Part shown: positions 1 through 8,874 of the stretch, piece by piece | Layout: each line of letters starts with the position of its first letter | How positions within the stretch are numbered: the stretch's first letter is position 1 | DNA from: Halorientalis marina | GTDB lineage: Archaea > Halobacteriota > Halobacteria > Halobacteriales > Haloarculaceae | Length of the DNA stretch: 64,000 nt | Reading direction: 5' to 3' | Assembly (NCBI RefSeq): GCF_023028345.1 | Contig: NZ_CP095487.1 | Location: forward strand, 2,790,001-2,854,000 | Translations under genes and position numbers: made by a program | The notes under the pieces: model-generated | Database searches by the model: none | The model's input: only the letters and a program-made list of their open reading frames with translations | Told to the model about the DNA's origin: nothing

Positions 1-1278
1 GTCGAGGTCGGCAGCGAGGTCGGCGGCGGCCTCGCGGTCCGCGCCGGCGACGATGTCGGCGAGCGGCGACTCGGCGAGGCGGTCGGTGCTCTCGACGAGG
101 TCGTCGACGGCGGGCAGCAGCGCGAGCGTGTCCGCGATCCGCAGGAGGTCGCCGGCGTCGGCGCTACCGGTAGCGGCCATGCTCGCGAGGCGTTCGAGGT
201 CGTACGCGCCGTCGAGGGTCTCGCGGAGGTCCTCGCGGGCCATCGCGGCCTCGGCGAGGGCGGCGACGGCGGACTGTCGCCGGGTGAGCTCGCCGCGAAC
301 GCGCCGCGGCCGGGACAGCCACTCCCGCAGGAGGCGCCCGCCGGCGCTGGTGACGGTGTGGTCGATGGTCGAAAACAGGGAGCCGTCGCGGTCGCCCTGC
401 ATGGTCTCGGTGAGTTCGAGGTTGCGCTGGGTGGTCGCGTCGAGGGCGACGTGGTCGGTCGCGCCGTAGGCACGCAGTCGCGTGATGGAGGCAAGCGCCC
501 CCTGCCCGGTCTCCTCGACGTAGGAGAGGACGGCGCCGGCGGCGCGGACGGCCGCGTCGTCGTCGGCGATGCCGACGCTCTCGACGGTCTCGGTGCCGAA
601 CTGCTCGCGGACGGTGTGGCGCGCTCGTCCCGGCGCGAACGCGTTGGTCGCGTGGAGCGTCATCGTCGCGTCCGTGCGCTCGCGGACCCCTTCGAGGAGG
701 TCGTCGTCGGTCCGCACGTCGGGGCCGGGCAGGATTTCCACGGGGTCGAACCGGTAGAGTTCGGTCACGAGGTCGGCCGCGGCGTCGGGGCCGTCGAGGC
801 TCGTCACCTGGAACTGCCCGGTGGTGATGTCGGCAAAGGCGAGGCCGTAGGCGTCCCCGTCACCGGACTGCGTCCGGTTGCCCGAGGGACTCCGTCCCTC
901 GCTGTCGCGAACGACGGCCGCGAGGTACTGGGCGTTCTCGCGGCCGGTGTCGACGAGCGTCCCGGGCGTCACGACTCTCGTGATCTCCCGGGCGTGGCCG
1001 TCCGCGGTCTCGTGCTGGTCGGCGACGGCGACACGATACCCGCGCTCGACGAGCGCCTTCAGGTAGGGCGTGAGGTCGTCGACGGGGACGCCGGCCATCG
1101 GGTAGGAGGACCCGTGCGAGGACTTCTGTGAGACCTTGAGGTCGAGTTCCTCGGCGACGGTCTCGGCGTCGTCGTCGAAGAACTCGTAGAAGTCGCCACA
1201 CTGCATTGCCAGCAGGTCCGCGTCCGTCTCGGCTTTGAGGGCCAGGAACTCCCCCACGATGCCCGTCGCCTCGGTCAT
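1..1278 (-). CDS. mutS: DNA mismatch repair protein MutS (5' part of gene, runs off window)
   Basis: Only the first 426 codons are present; the gene continues past the left edge. Translation from the ATG at 1278 gives MTEATGIVGEFLALKAETDA. The mismatch-wedge Phe-X-Glu follows at residues 30-32 (CGDFYEFF), then the connector domain (about residues 120-250) and the start of the lever/core domain. The C-terminal ATPase lies outside the window. MutS binds mispaired bases and starts repair with MutL. The start is supported by a TATA-like box about 27 bp upstream and a GGGAGG stretch directly before the ATG. It is transcribed away from the secreted-protein gene at 1406. The family assignment is firm; which MutS1 paralogue this is cannot be told. 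Confidence 0.95.
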   Translation of the reverse strand, partial: MTEATGIVGEFLALKAETDADLLAMQCGDFYEFFDDDAETVAEELDLKVSQKSSHGSSYPMAGVPVDDLTPYLKALVERGYRVAVADQHETADGHAREITRVVTPGTLVDTGRENAQYLAAVVRDSEGRSPSGNRTQSGDGDAYGLAFADITTGQFQVTSLDGPDAAADLVTELYRFDPVEILPGPDVRTDDDLLEGVRERTDATMTLHATNAFAPGRARHTVREQFGTETVESVGIADDDAAVRAAGAVLSYVEETGQGALASITRLRAYGATDHVALDATTQRNLELTETMQGDRDGSLFSTIDHTVTSAGGRLLREWLSRPRRVRGELTRRQSAVAALAEAAMAREDLRETLDGAYDLERLASMAATGSADAGDLLRIADTLALLPAVDDLVESTDRLAESPLADIVAGADREAAADLAADLD

Positions 1279-1300
1279 GTCCCTCCCTGTGTGCGATACC

Positions 1301-1310
1301 GAATAAAAGC
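1301..1310 (-). promoter_or_regulatory. TATA-like promoter element of mutS
   Basis: Read on the minus strand the site is GCTTTTATTC, centred about 27 nt before the mutS ATG. This is the spacing expected for a leaderless or near-leaderless haloarchaeal transcript. Inferred from position and composition only. Confidence 0.5.
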
Positions 1311-1405
1311 CTGCGGGTCCGGGGCGACGGGGCAGTGGACCGGCGGGGCAGACCCCGACCGTGACGGCCGAGGGGCTTTTGCCCGGCCGGGACCTCGCGA
1401 CCACA

Positions 1406-3493
1406 ATGCGTGTCGGTTTTAGTCGGCGAGCGGTCGCGACTTTCGTCGCCCTCGTGACGGTCACCCTCCTCGCGGCGACCATCGCGCCATCCGCCGCGGC
1501 CGCGCCCCTCGAAGGGAACGCGACGGCGGCGACCACGACGACGAACGGCAGCGTCGAGGCGGGGCGCGTCCAGACCGATACGACCATCGACACGACGACG
1601 ACGCTCGCGCTGACGCCGGACCGCCCGGGGTCGGTCCGGGCCACGCTCCGGTTCGACATCCCGGTCCAGGTGACGAGTATGCGGATCACGCTCCCGGAGG
1701 ACGCGAGCGTGACGGGGGTCGACGGCTTCGAGCGGACCGACGAGGGCTACGAGTGGACGGGCGGGGACGCCCCCTCGCTGACCTACGACCTCGTGGTGAA
1801 CCGGTCGAACCGCGCCGAGGGGCCACTGACCGGCGAGGGGCAGTACAGTTTCGTCGACGCGGGGCCGTGGGCAATCGTCCGCAAGCCCGGATTCGGCCTC
1901 AGCGGGCAGTTCCGGGGAAGCGGGGACGTCACCGTCGACCGGACCGTGGTGACCGCGGGGAGCGGTGCGGTGGGCGACACGATGGTCTATCTCGGCCCCT
2001 ACGACTCACACACGCGGCGCGCACACGGACAGCGGTTCCGCCTGATCGTCCCGGCGACTGCGGAGATGGCAGCCGGCCCCGACGCGGTGCTCGCGTCGCT
2101 GGCGAACGCCTCCGACGAACTCCGGGTCGGCGACCGCGACGACCAGGTGTTCGGCATCGCGGCACCGACCGCTGCCGTGGGCTGGGGCGCCCGCGGCCTC
2201 CAGACCGGCGACACCGACTTCTGGGTGCGCGACGTCGAGACGCTGGACACCCCGGAGAACGTCTGGCTCCACGAGTACGTCCACACGCGGCAGGCGTTCG
2301 CCGGGCAGGCGGACCCGAGCGCGCGCTGGCTCACGGAGGCGACGGCCAACTACTACGCCGCGCTCCTGACGCTGGAGGCCGGGAACACCGGATTCGGGCC
2401 GTTCAGCCGCGAACTGGCCCGTGGCACAGGCGACCGCTACGAGCGAACCGTCCTCGCGGAACCGGACACGTGGGCACGGCACGCTGACTACGAGAAGGGG
2501 GCGCTGGTCACGGGCGAACTCGACCGCCGGCTCAGGCTCGCGACGGGCCGGACCAATTCCTTCGAGAACGTCTTCGCGCAGTTGAACAGTGCCGAGGGGG
2601 CAGTCGACCGCGACCGCCTCCGCACTGCGATGGCGACGGTGGCGAACGAGACGGTCGCGGCCCGGCTCGACGCCCTCGTCTCCACCGATCGGTCACCGTC
2701 GATGTGGGAACGAACCCAGCACCGCGTGGCGTTCGGCCCGACACCGCCGCTGATCCGGACGACCGTCCCCACCCCGGCGACGGACTACCGGGTCAGCGGC
2801 CCCTACCGGAACCGCTCGATGGAGCGTCCGCCGACGCTGGTTCCCAACGAGACGGTCGCGTTCGACGTGTCCATCACCAACCGCGGCGGCACGAGCGGCG
2901 CGTACGACTTCCCGGTGCGCGTGAACGGCACCACGATAGCGACGCTCTCCGGGACGGTCGCGGGACGGAACACGACCACCGGGACCGTCGAGTACACCGT
3001 CGACAGCCCCGGCCAGCGCGTCGTGACCGTCGACGGGACCGCCGTGGGCCTGTCGACCGTCGACCCCGCTCAGGCGACCGTCACCGAGGTCCGGACGGCG
3101 CCGGCGTCACCGACCGCCGGTTCGTCAGTCGCCGTCGTCGCCACGGTGCGCAACGACGCGTCGGTCCCCGGCTGGGCGACGCTGACGTTCGCGAGCGACG
3201 GACGGGAGCTGACGACCCGGACGGTCCGCCTCGATGCCGAAAGTACGCGGGAGGTCAGAGTAACGACGACCCTCGACGCCGGCACACGCAGCCTCTCGGC
3301 CGGAAACGCCTCGGCGACGGTCGACGTGGCCCCTGAACCGACGACGACGGCCGGCGACGGAAGCGGGAACGAAGACGGGGCCGATGGGGGAACCTCGACC
3401 GCCGACGGGCCCGGTTTCGCAGTCGCGGGGACGGTCGCCGCCCTCGCGGCGCTGACTGCGGCGCGACTGCTGGCGCGGCGTCGCCGGGGCTGA
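1406..3493 (+). CDS. Secreted gluzincin-like (HExxH) protein with CARDB-like repeats and PGF-CTERM anchor
   Basis: 695 aa from the ATG at 1406; an in-frame GTG at 1361 would put 15 residues before an otherwise clean signal peptide, so it was not chosen. The N-terminus has two Arg then a hydrophobic stretch ending in an Ala-rich cleavage region. At residues 289-293 the sequence is HEYVH and Glu311 lies in WLTEAT, the HExxH...E zinc pattern of M1/M61-like gluzincins. Two Ig-like CARDB-type domains follow (about 480-640), then a Thr/Gly/Glu/Asp-rich linker. The tail has PGF at 669-671, a hydrophobic helix and RRRR, which is the archaeosortase A (PGF-CTERM) signal. Predicted to be a cell-surface, lipid-anchored metallopeptidase. 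The substrate is unknown and peptidase activity is inferred from the motif. Confidence 0.8.
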   Translation: MRVGFSRRAVATFVALVTVTLLAATIAPSAAAAPLEGNATAATTTTNGSVEAGRVQTDTTIDTTTTLALTPDRPGSVRATLRFDIPVQVTSMRITLPEDASVTGVDGFERTDEGYEWTGGDAPSLTYDLVVNRSNRAEGPLTGEGQYSFVDAGPWAIVRKPGFGLSGQFRGSGDVTVDRTVVTAGSGAVGDTMVYLGPYDSHTRRAHGQRFRLIVPATAEMAAGPDAVLASLANASDELRVGDRDDQVFGIAAPTAAVGWGARGLQTGDTDFWVRDVETLDTPENVWLHEYVHTRQAFAGQADPSARWLTEATANYYAALLTLEAGNTGFGPFSRELARGTGDRYERTVLAEPDTWARHADYEKGALVTGELDRRLRLATGRTNSFENVFAQLNSAEGAVDRDRLRTAMATVANETVAARLDALVSTDRSPSMWERTQHRVAFGPTPPLIRTTVPTPATDYRVSGPYRNRSMERPPTLVPNETVAFDVSITNRGGTSGAYDFPVRVNGTTIATLSGTVAGRNTTTGTVEYTVDSPGQRVVTVDGTAVGLSTVDPAQATVTEVRTAPASPTAGSSVAVVATVRNDASVPGWATLTFASDGRELTTRTVRLDAESTREVRVTTTLDAGTRSLSAGNASATVDVAPEPTTTAGDGSGNEDGADGGTSTADGPGFAVAGTVAALAALTAARLLARRRRG

Positions 3494-3556
3494 CCCGTTC
3501 GACACGGCGTTTCGCCGGAACCGCTCACGTCGGCCGACCGACAGGACCGCGATTCC

Positions 3557-3591
3557 TTATATATTTCCAGCAATGAGAGGCAGTTAATATA
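3557..3591 (+). promoter_or_regulatory. Tandem TATA-like boxes upstream of the S15-like hydrolase
   Basis: Two AT-rich boxes lie in a GC-rich setting: TTATATATTT at 3557-3566 and TTAATATA at 3584-3591. The second is about 38 nt before the ATG at 3626 and would give a short leader. The first would give a longer alternative transcript. Confidence 0.45.
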
Positions 3592-3625
3592 GGGACAGCG
3601 ACGACGACAGGGAAGAAGCGGTAGC

Positions 3626-5140
3626 ATGACAGGGGATAACTCGGGGATCGGTAGCACAGGGATGGGGTCAGTAAACAGGCGAAACTTCCTTCGCTCGACG
3701 GGGGTACTGGTCGGGGGGCTGACGCTCGGGTCCGGCACTGCCGCGGCGGGGCGGAGTGGGTTCGGCGTCTCGACCGAGGACTACACCATCAGTTCGTGGG
3801 ACGGCACCGACCTGGAGGCGACGCTGTACACGCCCGACGGGAGCGGGCCGTTCCCGGCGGTGTTGATGACCCACGGCTGGGGGGCCTTCCGACAGTCGCC
3901 ACTGACTGCGGGGAAGGCACTCACCTACGCGAAAAACGGGTACGCGGTGTTGACCTACGACTCGCGCGGGTTCGGCGGCTCGGACGGTGTCGTCGGCCTC
4001 GACGGGCCGAAAGAGACCAGGGACGGCCAGGCGCTGATCGACTGGCTCGCGGGCCGCGACGAGATTGCCCTCGAAGGCAGCGGGAATCCGAAGGTCGGGA
4101 TGGACGGCATCTCCTACGCCGGCGGTATCCAGTTCCAGGTCGCGGCGGCCGACGACCGCGTCGACGCCATCGTCCCGCGGATCACCTGGAACGACCTGAA
4201 CTACTCGCTGGCGCCGAACGGCGTCGTCAAGAGCGGGTGGCTGACCATCCTGCTCGGCCTCGGGACGCTCGGGACCGTCGACGGCGACGAGGAGACCCGG
4301 GTGACGGAGGACCTCTACGAGTGGTACGAGGAGTCGCTGTGGAACAACGAGGTGCCCGAGGACGCGGTCGAGGCCTTCGAGTCGCGGTCGGTCGCTTGCA
4401 AGGACGACTTCGATACGCCGACCTACCTCGTTCAGGGCTGGGACGACACGCTGTTCAAGCCCAACGAGGCGCTGTGGACCTACAACCGCCTCCAGGACGA
4501 GGGCGTCGACTCCCGGCTGGCTTTCTACGAGGGCGGTCACGCCGTCGAGGAGATCGCGGTGCCGCTCGACGCCCGGAACTACATGAACCAGCGCGCGGTC
4601 GACTGGATGGACATCCACCTCCGGGGGGAGTCCCGTGACGTGCCACAGACGGCCTCGTGGCTCAAGAGCAGCGACGAGTTCCGGACGGACCCGCAGTTCC
4701 CGCCGGCCGGCGTCTCGGACGCGACCTACGAACTGGGCGACGCCGACCGCGACGGCGACGACCGCATCGAGCGGTGGAGCTGGTTCTACGACGAGTCGGT
4801 GACCTACTCCTGGTCGGTCGGCGAGGACATCGAGGTCGTCGGCGTGCCGTCGTTCGACCTCACCTTCGACGTGAAGAAGACGGAGGCACGCCTCTTCTTC
4901 AATCTCCTCCACAACGGGGAAAAGATCAACGACGTGGGCGAGGTCTACCGGATTCCCGACGAGGGCCAACAGCGCATTCAGTTCGAGTACCCGGCGCTCC
5001 AGCGGTTCGTCTCTGCCGGGGACACCCTCGGGCTGAAAGTGAGCGTCTCGAACCCGTTCTACCTCGATTCCCGGGAATCCGACGGCGTCGTCGTCCAGCC
5101 CAGCGAGTCGCGGATTCACCTGCCACAGCGGCCGCAGTGA
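3626..5140 (+). CDS. Tat-exported alpha/beta hydrolase, X-Pro dipeptidyl-peptidase (S15)/CocE-like
   Basis: 504 aa. The N-terminus carries a twin-arginine motif (NRRNFLRSTG) and hydrophobic core, predicting export of the folded protein. An alpha/beta hydrolase domain follows with nucleophile Ser163 in GISYAG, Asp273/274 in QGWDDTLF and His305 in GGHAVE, the S15/CocE catalytic triad layout. The last 170 residues form the beta-rich C-terminal domain typical of X-Pro dipeptidyl-peptidases and cocaine esterases. There is no lipobox, so it is probably secreted or released. The substrate (proline peptides or esters) cannot be told from sequence. A second in-frame ATG at 3662 would still leave the Tat motif. 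It stands alone with its own promoter. Confidence 0.85.
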   Translation: MTGDNSGIGSTGMGSVNRRNFLRSTGVLVGGLTLGSGTAAAGRSGFGVSTEDYTISSWDGTDLEATLYTPDGSGPFPAVLMTHGWGAFRQSPLTAGKALTYAKNGYAVLTYDSRGFGGSDGVVGLDGPKETRDGQALIDWLAGRDEIALEGSGNPKVGMDGISYAGGIQFQVAAADDRVDAIVPRITWNDLNYSLAPNGVVKSGWLTILLGLGTLGTVDGDEETRVTEDLYEWYEESLWNNEVPEDAVEAFESRSVACKDDFDTPTYLVQGWDDTLFKPNEALWTYNRLQDEGVDSRLAFYEGGHAVEEIAVPLDARNYMNQRAVDWMDIHLRGESRDVPQTASWLKSSDEFRTDPQFPPAGVSDATYELGDADRDGDDRIERWSWFYDESVTYSWSVGEDIEVVGVPSFDLTFDVKKTEARLFFNLLHNGEKINDVGEVYRIPDEGQQRIQFEYPALQRFVSAGDTLGLKVSVSNPFYLDSRESDGVVVQPSESRIHLPQRPQ

Positions 5141-5248
5141 GGCGGTGGAACCGGCGTCTCGCACCGGGGTCGACGCGGCTGGAGCGGTCGTGCGAGGAGT
5201 TCGCAGGCTCCCGGGCGGGTTTTGCGGGGCGGGGACCTACGGCCGGTG

Positions 5249-6403
5249 ATGAACCGACGCCGACTGCTCGCCGCGCTGGGTGCCGGCGTCGCCGGCCTCG
5301 CGGGCTGTAGCGGGTCGTCCTCGACGAACGCGACGCGCGAGGCGTTCACGCTCTCGCCGACGCCGACGCCCCAGCGCGGGCAGGTCGGGTCGGTCGAGAT
5401 ACCGGTGCCACGGTCGGAACTCGACCAACCGCTCCCGCGGGACGCGATCCCCGCCATCGTCGATCCGGTCTTCGCCGAGGACTGGTCGGGACTGACTGTT
5501 CCCGACTCCTCGCCGTACGACGGCGGACCGCTCCTGCCGGCCGACGCGCCGGTCCTCGGCGTCGAGCGCGAGGGGGCGGATCGCGCGTACCCGCTCCGGG
5601 TTCTCGACTGGCACGAGGTCGTCAACGACACCTTCGCGGGCCCGCTGCTGGTCACCTACTGTCCGCTCTGTGGCAGCGGCGTGACGGCCGAGCGCCGCGT
5701 CGACGGCGAGGAGACGGTCTTCGGCGTCTCGGGACGGCTCTGGCGGGACGACCTGGTCATGTACGACCGCGCGACGGAGAGTCTGTGGAGTCAGATCCTG
5801 GGAGCGGCGATCCGGGGGCCACGGGCCGGCGAGCGGCTGTCGCTCGTCCCGTCGTCGCTGACGAGCTGGGGCGAGTGGCAGGACACCCACCCGGAGACGC
5901 GGGTCCTCCTGCCGCCGCCGCGCTCGAACACGGTCAGCGGTCGCGACGCGACGTACGACTACTTCACGCCGAAGTACACCTACGAGGGCGACCAGCTCAT
6001 CGGTCGGACCGGCGGAGCGAGGGGCCAGCCCGCAGAGCGTCGGTTCGTCGTTGGCGTCGAACGCGACGGGCAGGCCCGCGCGTACCCGTTCGACGTCGTG
6101 GTCGAGGAGGGCGTCGTCAACGACCGCGTCGGCGACCTGCCGGTCGTCGTCACCACCACGCCGGGGGACACGCTCGTCGCGTACGACCGCCGGGTCGAGG
6201 GCTCGACGCTCCGGTTCGAGACCGACGATGCGGCCCACCTCCGCGCGGGCGGCTCCCGCTGGGAACGGGCCACCGGCCGCGCGGTCGACGGACCCCACGA
6301 GGGGCGACGGCTCGACAGCGCGACCGACACCGGCCCGATGTTCTGGAAAGGGTGGCGGAACTTCCACCCCGACACGTCGATCTACGACGAGGAGAGCGAC
6401 TGA
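5249..6403 (+). CDS. DUF3179 domain lipoprotein
   Basis: 384 aa from the ATG at 5249. The N-terminus MNRRRLLAALGAG...LAGC is a Tat signal with a lipobox, so the mature protein should be lipid-anchored at Cys21. The rest matches the DUF3179 family: a WHEVVND stretch then YCPLCGSG, with two Cys that could bind metal, and a repeated RAYPF/VVNDRVGD segment suggesting two related halves. The family is common in haloarchaea and some bacteria and has no settled function. The 108 bp before it show no gene and no strong promoter. It may have been chosen too short: an upstream in-frame TTG exists but would destroy the signal peptide layout. Confidence 0.8.
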   Translation: MNRRRLLAALGAGVAGLAGCSGSSSTNATREAFTLSPTPTPQRGQVGSVEIPVPRSELDQPLPRDAIPAIVDPVFAEDWSGLTVPDSSPYDGGPLLPADAPVLGVEREGADRAYPLRVLDWHEVVNDTFAGPLLVTYCPLCGSGVTAERRVDGEETVFGVSGRLWRDDLVMYDRATESLWSQILGAAIRGPRAGERLSLVPSSLTSWGEWQDTHPETRVLLPPPRSNTVSGRDATYDYFTPKYTYEGDQLIGRTGGARGQPAERRFVVGVERDGQARAYPFDVVVEEGVVNDRVGDLPVVVTTTPGDTLVAYDRRVEGSTLRFETDDAAHLRAGGSRWERATGRAVDGPHEGRRLDSATDTGPMFWKGWRNFHPDTSIYDEESD

Positions 6404-6458
6404 CGGAGAGTTACGAGAGGTGGGTCGCGAGATGTGAGTCGCGAGTCCACACCGGCAG

Positions 6459-6485
6459 TTATTTGAACAGCTGTGCAAACGTTCA
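6459..6485 (+). promoter_or_regulatory. arsR promoter with inverted-repeat operator
   Basis: TTATTT at 6459-6464 sits about 27 nt before the arsR ATG at 6489. It overlaps an inverted repeat TGAAC (6464-6468), 12-nt spacer, GTTCA (6481-6485). A repressor bound here would cover both the TATA box and the predicted transcription start. The repeat is seen; autorepression by ArsR is inferred from family behaviour. Confidence 0.55.
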
Positions 6486-6488
6486 GCT

Positions 6489-6890
6489 ATGAGCGACGCG
6501 ACGGGGCGGCTCGAACGCCTGCTCGAGGACGAACTCGGGGAGTGCCGTGCGTCGGACGTGGAACAGCGAATGACCGAACTGGACGCGCTGGCCGCGGACG
6601 CACCGCTCGCCCACGCCGCGACGGACGTGGAGACGCTGGCGACGCTGGGGGACGACACGCGCTACCGGCTGACCCGGATCCTCGTCGCGGCGGGGGAGGA
6701 ACTGTGTGTCTGTGAGCTCGCGCCGACACTGGACGTGAGCGACAGCGCGATCAGCCACGCGCTGACCGACCTAGCCGAGGCGGGACTGGTCGACCGCCGG
6801 AAGGAGGGGAAGTGGCGCTACTACCGCGCGACCGAGCGGGCCGAACGACTGCTCGCCGCCCTCGACGACACGCGGGGTTGGTCGGCGTGA
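6489..6890 (+). CDS. ArsR-family winged-helix metalloregulator
   Basis: 133 aa. The winged helix-turn-helix spans about residues 45-125. ELCVCEL places Cys73 and Cys75 at the start of the recognition region, matching the classic ArsR CVC As(III)/Sb(III)-sensing motif; Cys19 could be a third ligand. SDSAISHALTDL is the DNA-recognition helix. The final TGA overlaps the GTG start of the arsenate reductase gene, so the two are translationally coupled. An inverted repeat over the promoter suggests autoregulation. Metal specificity is inferred from motif and neighbour. Confidence 0.88.
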   Translation: MSDATGRLERLLEDELGECRASDVEQRMTELDALAADAPLAHAATDVETLATLGDDTRYRLTRILVAAGEELCVCELAPTLDVSDSAISHALTDLAEAGLVDRRKEGKWRYYRATERAERLLAALDDTRGWSA

Positions 6891-7318
6891 GCGAGGACCC
6901 GTTCCGCGTCGCGTTCGTCTGCGTGCAAAACGCCGGGCGGAGTCAGATGTCGACGGCCTTCGCCGAGCGCGAACGGCGGGAGCGCGGCCTCGACGACGCG
7001 GTGGAGATCGTGACCGGCGGGACCGACCCGGCAGACCGCGTCCACGGGGAAGTGATCGAGGTCATGGACGAACGGGGGTTCGACCTCTCGGACCGGGAAC
7101 CGCGGGCGGTCACTGACGCGGAGCTGTCGGCCTGTGACCTGGTGGCGACGATGGGTTGTTCGACGCTTTCCCTCGACGCGGACACGGACGTTCGGGACTG
7201 GGCGCTGGACGACCCCGACGGCAAGGACCCGGACCGCGTCCGGGAGATCCGCGACGAGATCGAGCGCCGCGTCGCGGCGGTTTTCGACGAAATCGACGCG
7301 GGCACCGGGTCGGATTAG
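6887..7318 (+). CDS. arsC: Low-molecular-weight phosphatase-type arsenate reductase ArsC
   Basis: 143 aa from the GTG at 6887, which overlaps the arsR stop (GTGA). A start further upstream would lie inside arsR in another frame. The P-loop FVCVQNAGRSQ gives catalytic Cys12 in the CX5R phosphatase loop; Cys83 and Cys91 can form the disulfide relay of thioredoxin-coupled ArsC; DDPDGKD holds the general-acid Asp. It should reduce arsenate to arsenite in the cytoplasm. No ArsB/Acr3 pump or ArsM is adjacent, so efflux would have to be encoded elsewhere. The stop codon overlaps the convergent thiDN stop by two bases. Confidence 0.88.
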   Translation: MSEDPFRVAFVCVQNAGRSQMSTAFAERERRERGLDDAVEIVTGGTDPADRVHGEVIEVMDERGFDLSDREPRAVTDAELSACDLVATMGCSTLSLDADTDVRDWALDDPDGKDPDRVREIRDEIERRVAAVFDEIDAGTGSD

Positions 7319-8670
7319 TCGCCGAGTTCGGTTAGCAGTTCGAGCGCGCGGTCCGAGAGTCGCTCGGCGTCGGTCCCGAACAGCACCGTCCGGGGCGGGA
7401 CGCCCTGCGCGCCGGGGTCGACGAGGGCGGCGAGCATCCCCTCGGCCCCGGTGACGGCGTCCCGGACCGCGGACTCGGTGGGCGGCCAGGCGTGGGCGTC
7501 CGCCGAGCGGTCGAGTTCGACGACCGACCCGCCGACGGTCTCCAGCGCCGCAGCCACGTCCGCGTCGTACCGACAGGTGAAGGCGTACCGGAGGTCGGCG
7601 TCTGCCTCGCGGGCCGCGAGCAGGACCGTCGCCGCTCCGTCGGAGACGCCGAAGCGGACGCCGCGGTTCGACCGGATGCCAGTCCGGGTTCGCGATATCT
7701 TTCCTTCGACGGCAGCCACCTCGTCCGGTCGCTCGGCGTAGCGGGTGGCACCGACGACGGTCGCGCCACAGTCGGGGACGAGTGGGCGCGCATCCGCGCT
7801 GGCACCCCCGAGGCGGTCGAGGACGTACTCGACGCGTTCGGCGGTCCGGTCGCGGTCGGCCAGTTCCCGGGCCTCGACCGTGTGGTGGACCGCGCCGGGG
7901 CCCCGCCCGACATCGAGGGGATACCGGACGGCACGGGCGAGCAGGTCGATGCCGGCGCTCACGGCCTCGGAGCGGTCCGCGCCGGTCGCGAGATGGGCGG
8001 CGATGGCACTAGAGAGCGTACAGCCGGAGCCGTGGGTCGCGTCGGTCGCGACGCGGGGGTGCCGGAACGTCTCGACATCGTCCGCTGTCACCAGCACGTC
8101 GACCACGTCCTCGGTTCCCATGTGGCCGCCCTTCACGAGGGCCGCGTCGGCTCCCATCTCGACGAGTGCCGCGCCGGCGGCCTCGGCGTCGGCCTCGCTG
8201 TCGGGGTCGACGTCCGTCAGGACGGCGGCCTCGTCCGCGTTGGGTGTGACGACCGTCGATTCGGCGATCAGCGCCTCGTAGGCGTCCTCCGCCTCGGGTT
8301 CGAGCAGGCGGTCGCCGGAGGCCGCGACCATGACGGGGTCGACGACGAGCGGCGGCAGATCGTCGGCGTAGGCCGTGACGGTCTCGACGATCTCCGCGGT
8401 CGCGAGCATCCCCGTCTTGACCGCACGCAGATCGAAGTCCTCGCGGACGGCGTCGATCTGTGCCTCGATTTCCGACGTCGGTAGCAGGTGATTCCCGTCG
8501 ACGCCGCGGGTGTTCTGCGCGGTGACGCTCGTGATGGCGCTCGTCCCGAAGACGCCACAGGCCTCCATCGTCTTCAGGTCGGCCTGGATGCCGGCCCCGC
8601 CGCCGGAGTCACTCCCCGCGATGGTGAGCGCGACGGGTCGGTGGTCCGGCGCTGGCTGTCGCGTTGTCAT
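7315..8670 (-). CDS. thiD: Bifunctional HMP/HMP-P kinase-thiamine-phosphate synthase (ThiD-ThiN fusion)
   Basis: 451 aa. Residues about 12-265 are a ribokinase-fold HMP-P kinase ([19 protein letters not shown] near the start, [17 protein letters not shown] anion hole). Residues about 285-451 are a ThiN domain ([14 protein letters not shown] region, [23 protein letters not shown]). In archaea ThiN replaces ThiE for coupling pyrimidine and thiazole into thiamine phosphate, so this one protein can do the last pyrimidine steps and the joining step. The ATG at 8670 is preferred over the GTG at 8679 because a TATA-like box lies 28 nt upstream. No other thiamine gene is adjacent. Confidence 0.92.
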   Translation of the reverse strand: MTTRQPAPDHRPVALTIAGSDSGGGAGIQADLKTMEACGVFGTSAITSVTAQNTRGVDGNHLLPTSEIEAQIDAVREDFDLRAVKTGMLATAEIVETVTAYADDLPPLVVDPVMVAASGDRLLEPEAEDAYEALIAESTVVTPNADEAAVLTDVDPDSEADAEAAGAALVEMGADAALVKGGHMGTEDVVDVLVTADDVETFRHPRVATDATHGSGCTLSSAIAAHLATGADRSEAVSAGIDLLARAVRYPLDVGRGPGAVHHTVEARELADRDRTAERVEYVLDRLGGASADARPLVPDCGATVVGATRYAERPDEVAAVEGKISRTRTGIRSNRGVRFGVSDGAATVLLAAREADADLRYAFTCRYDADVAAALETVGGSVVELDRSADAHAWPPTESAVRDAVTGAEGMLAALVDPGAQGVPPRTVLFGTDAERLSDRALELLTELGD

Positions 8671-8693
8671 ACGACGCACTCCGGCCGTCGGGC

Positions 8694-8701
8694 ACTAAAA
8701 T
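8694..8701 (-). promoter_or_regulatory. TATA-like element of the ThiD-ThiN gene
   Basis: On the minus strand this reads ATTTTAGT, centred about 28 nt before the ATG at 8670, which fits a leaderless transcript and supports that start. Confidence 0.5.
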
Positions 8702-8740
8702 GCCGGCGACCCCGCCCGTTCGTGCCGCGTTCACGTACCC

Positions 8741-8801
8741 CTTATATTCGCTAGTATGCTAATGGCATACACTATCACATTCAGGCCAACGCTTATATTC
8801 G
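8741..8801. promoter_or_regulatory. Direct repeat CTTATATTCG x2 flanking a palindrome
   Basis: CTTATATTCG occurs at 8741-8750 and again at 8792-8801. Between them a palindrome runs GTATGC (8754-8759), five bases, GCATAC (8765-8770). The stretch is AT-rich compared with its surroundings and lies between the ThiD-ThiN gene (minus) and the 49-aa gene (plus). The repeated element may be a doubled TATA box with an operator between the copies; the regulator is unknown. Confidence 0.45.
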
Positions 8802-8874
8802 TCAACCGACCGGTTTTCGGTGAGACGCGACGGGTGCCCGGCGGCCCCGGGTGCTCCGCGCTCGTGACCGAACA

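Noticed and set aside
8671-8740. TPP riboswitch before the ThiD-ThiN gene
   Set aside because: The transcript appears leaderless from the TATA position and no thi-box-like folding sequence is visible.
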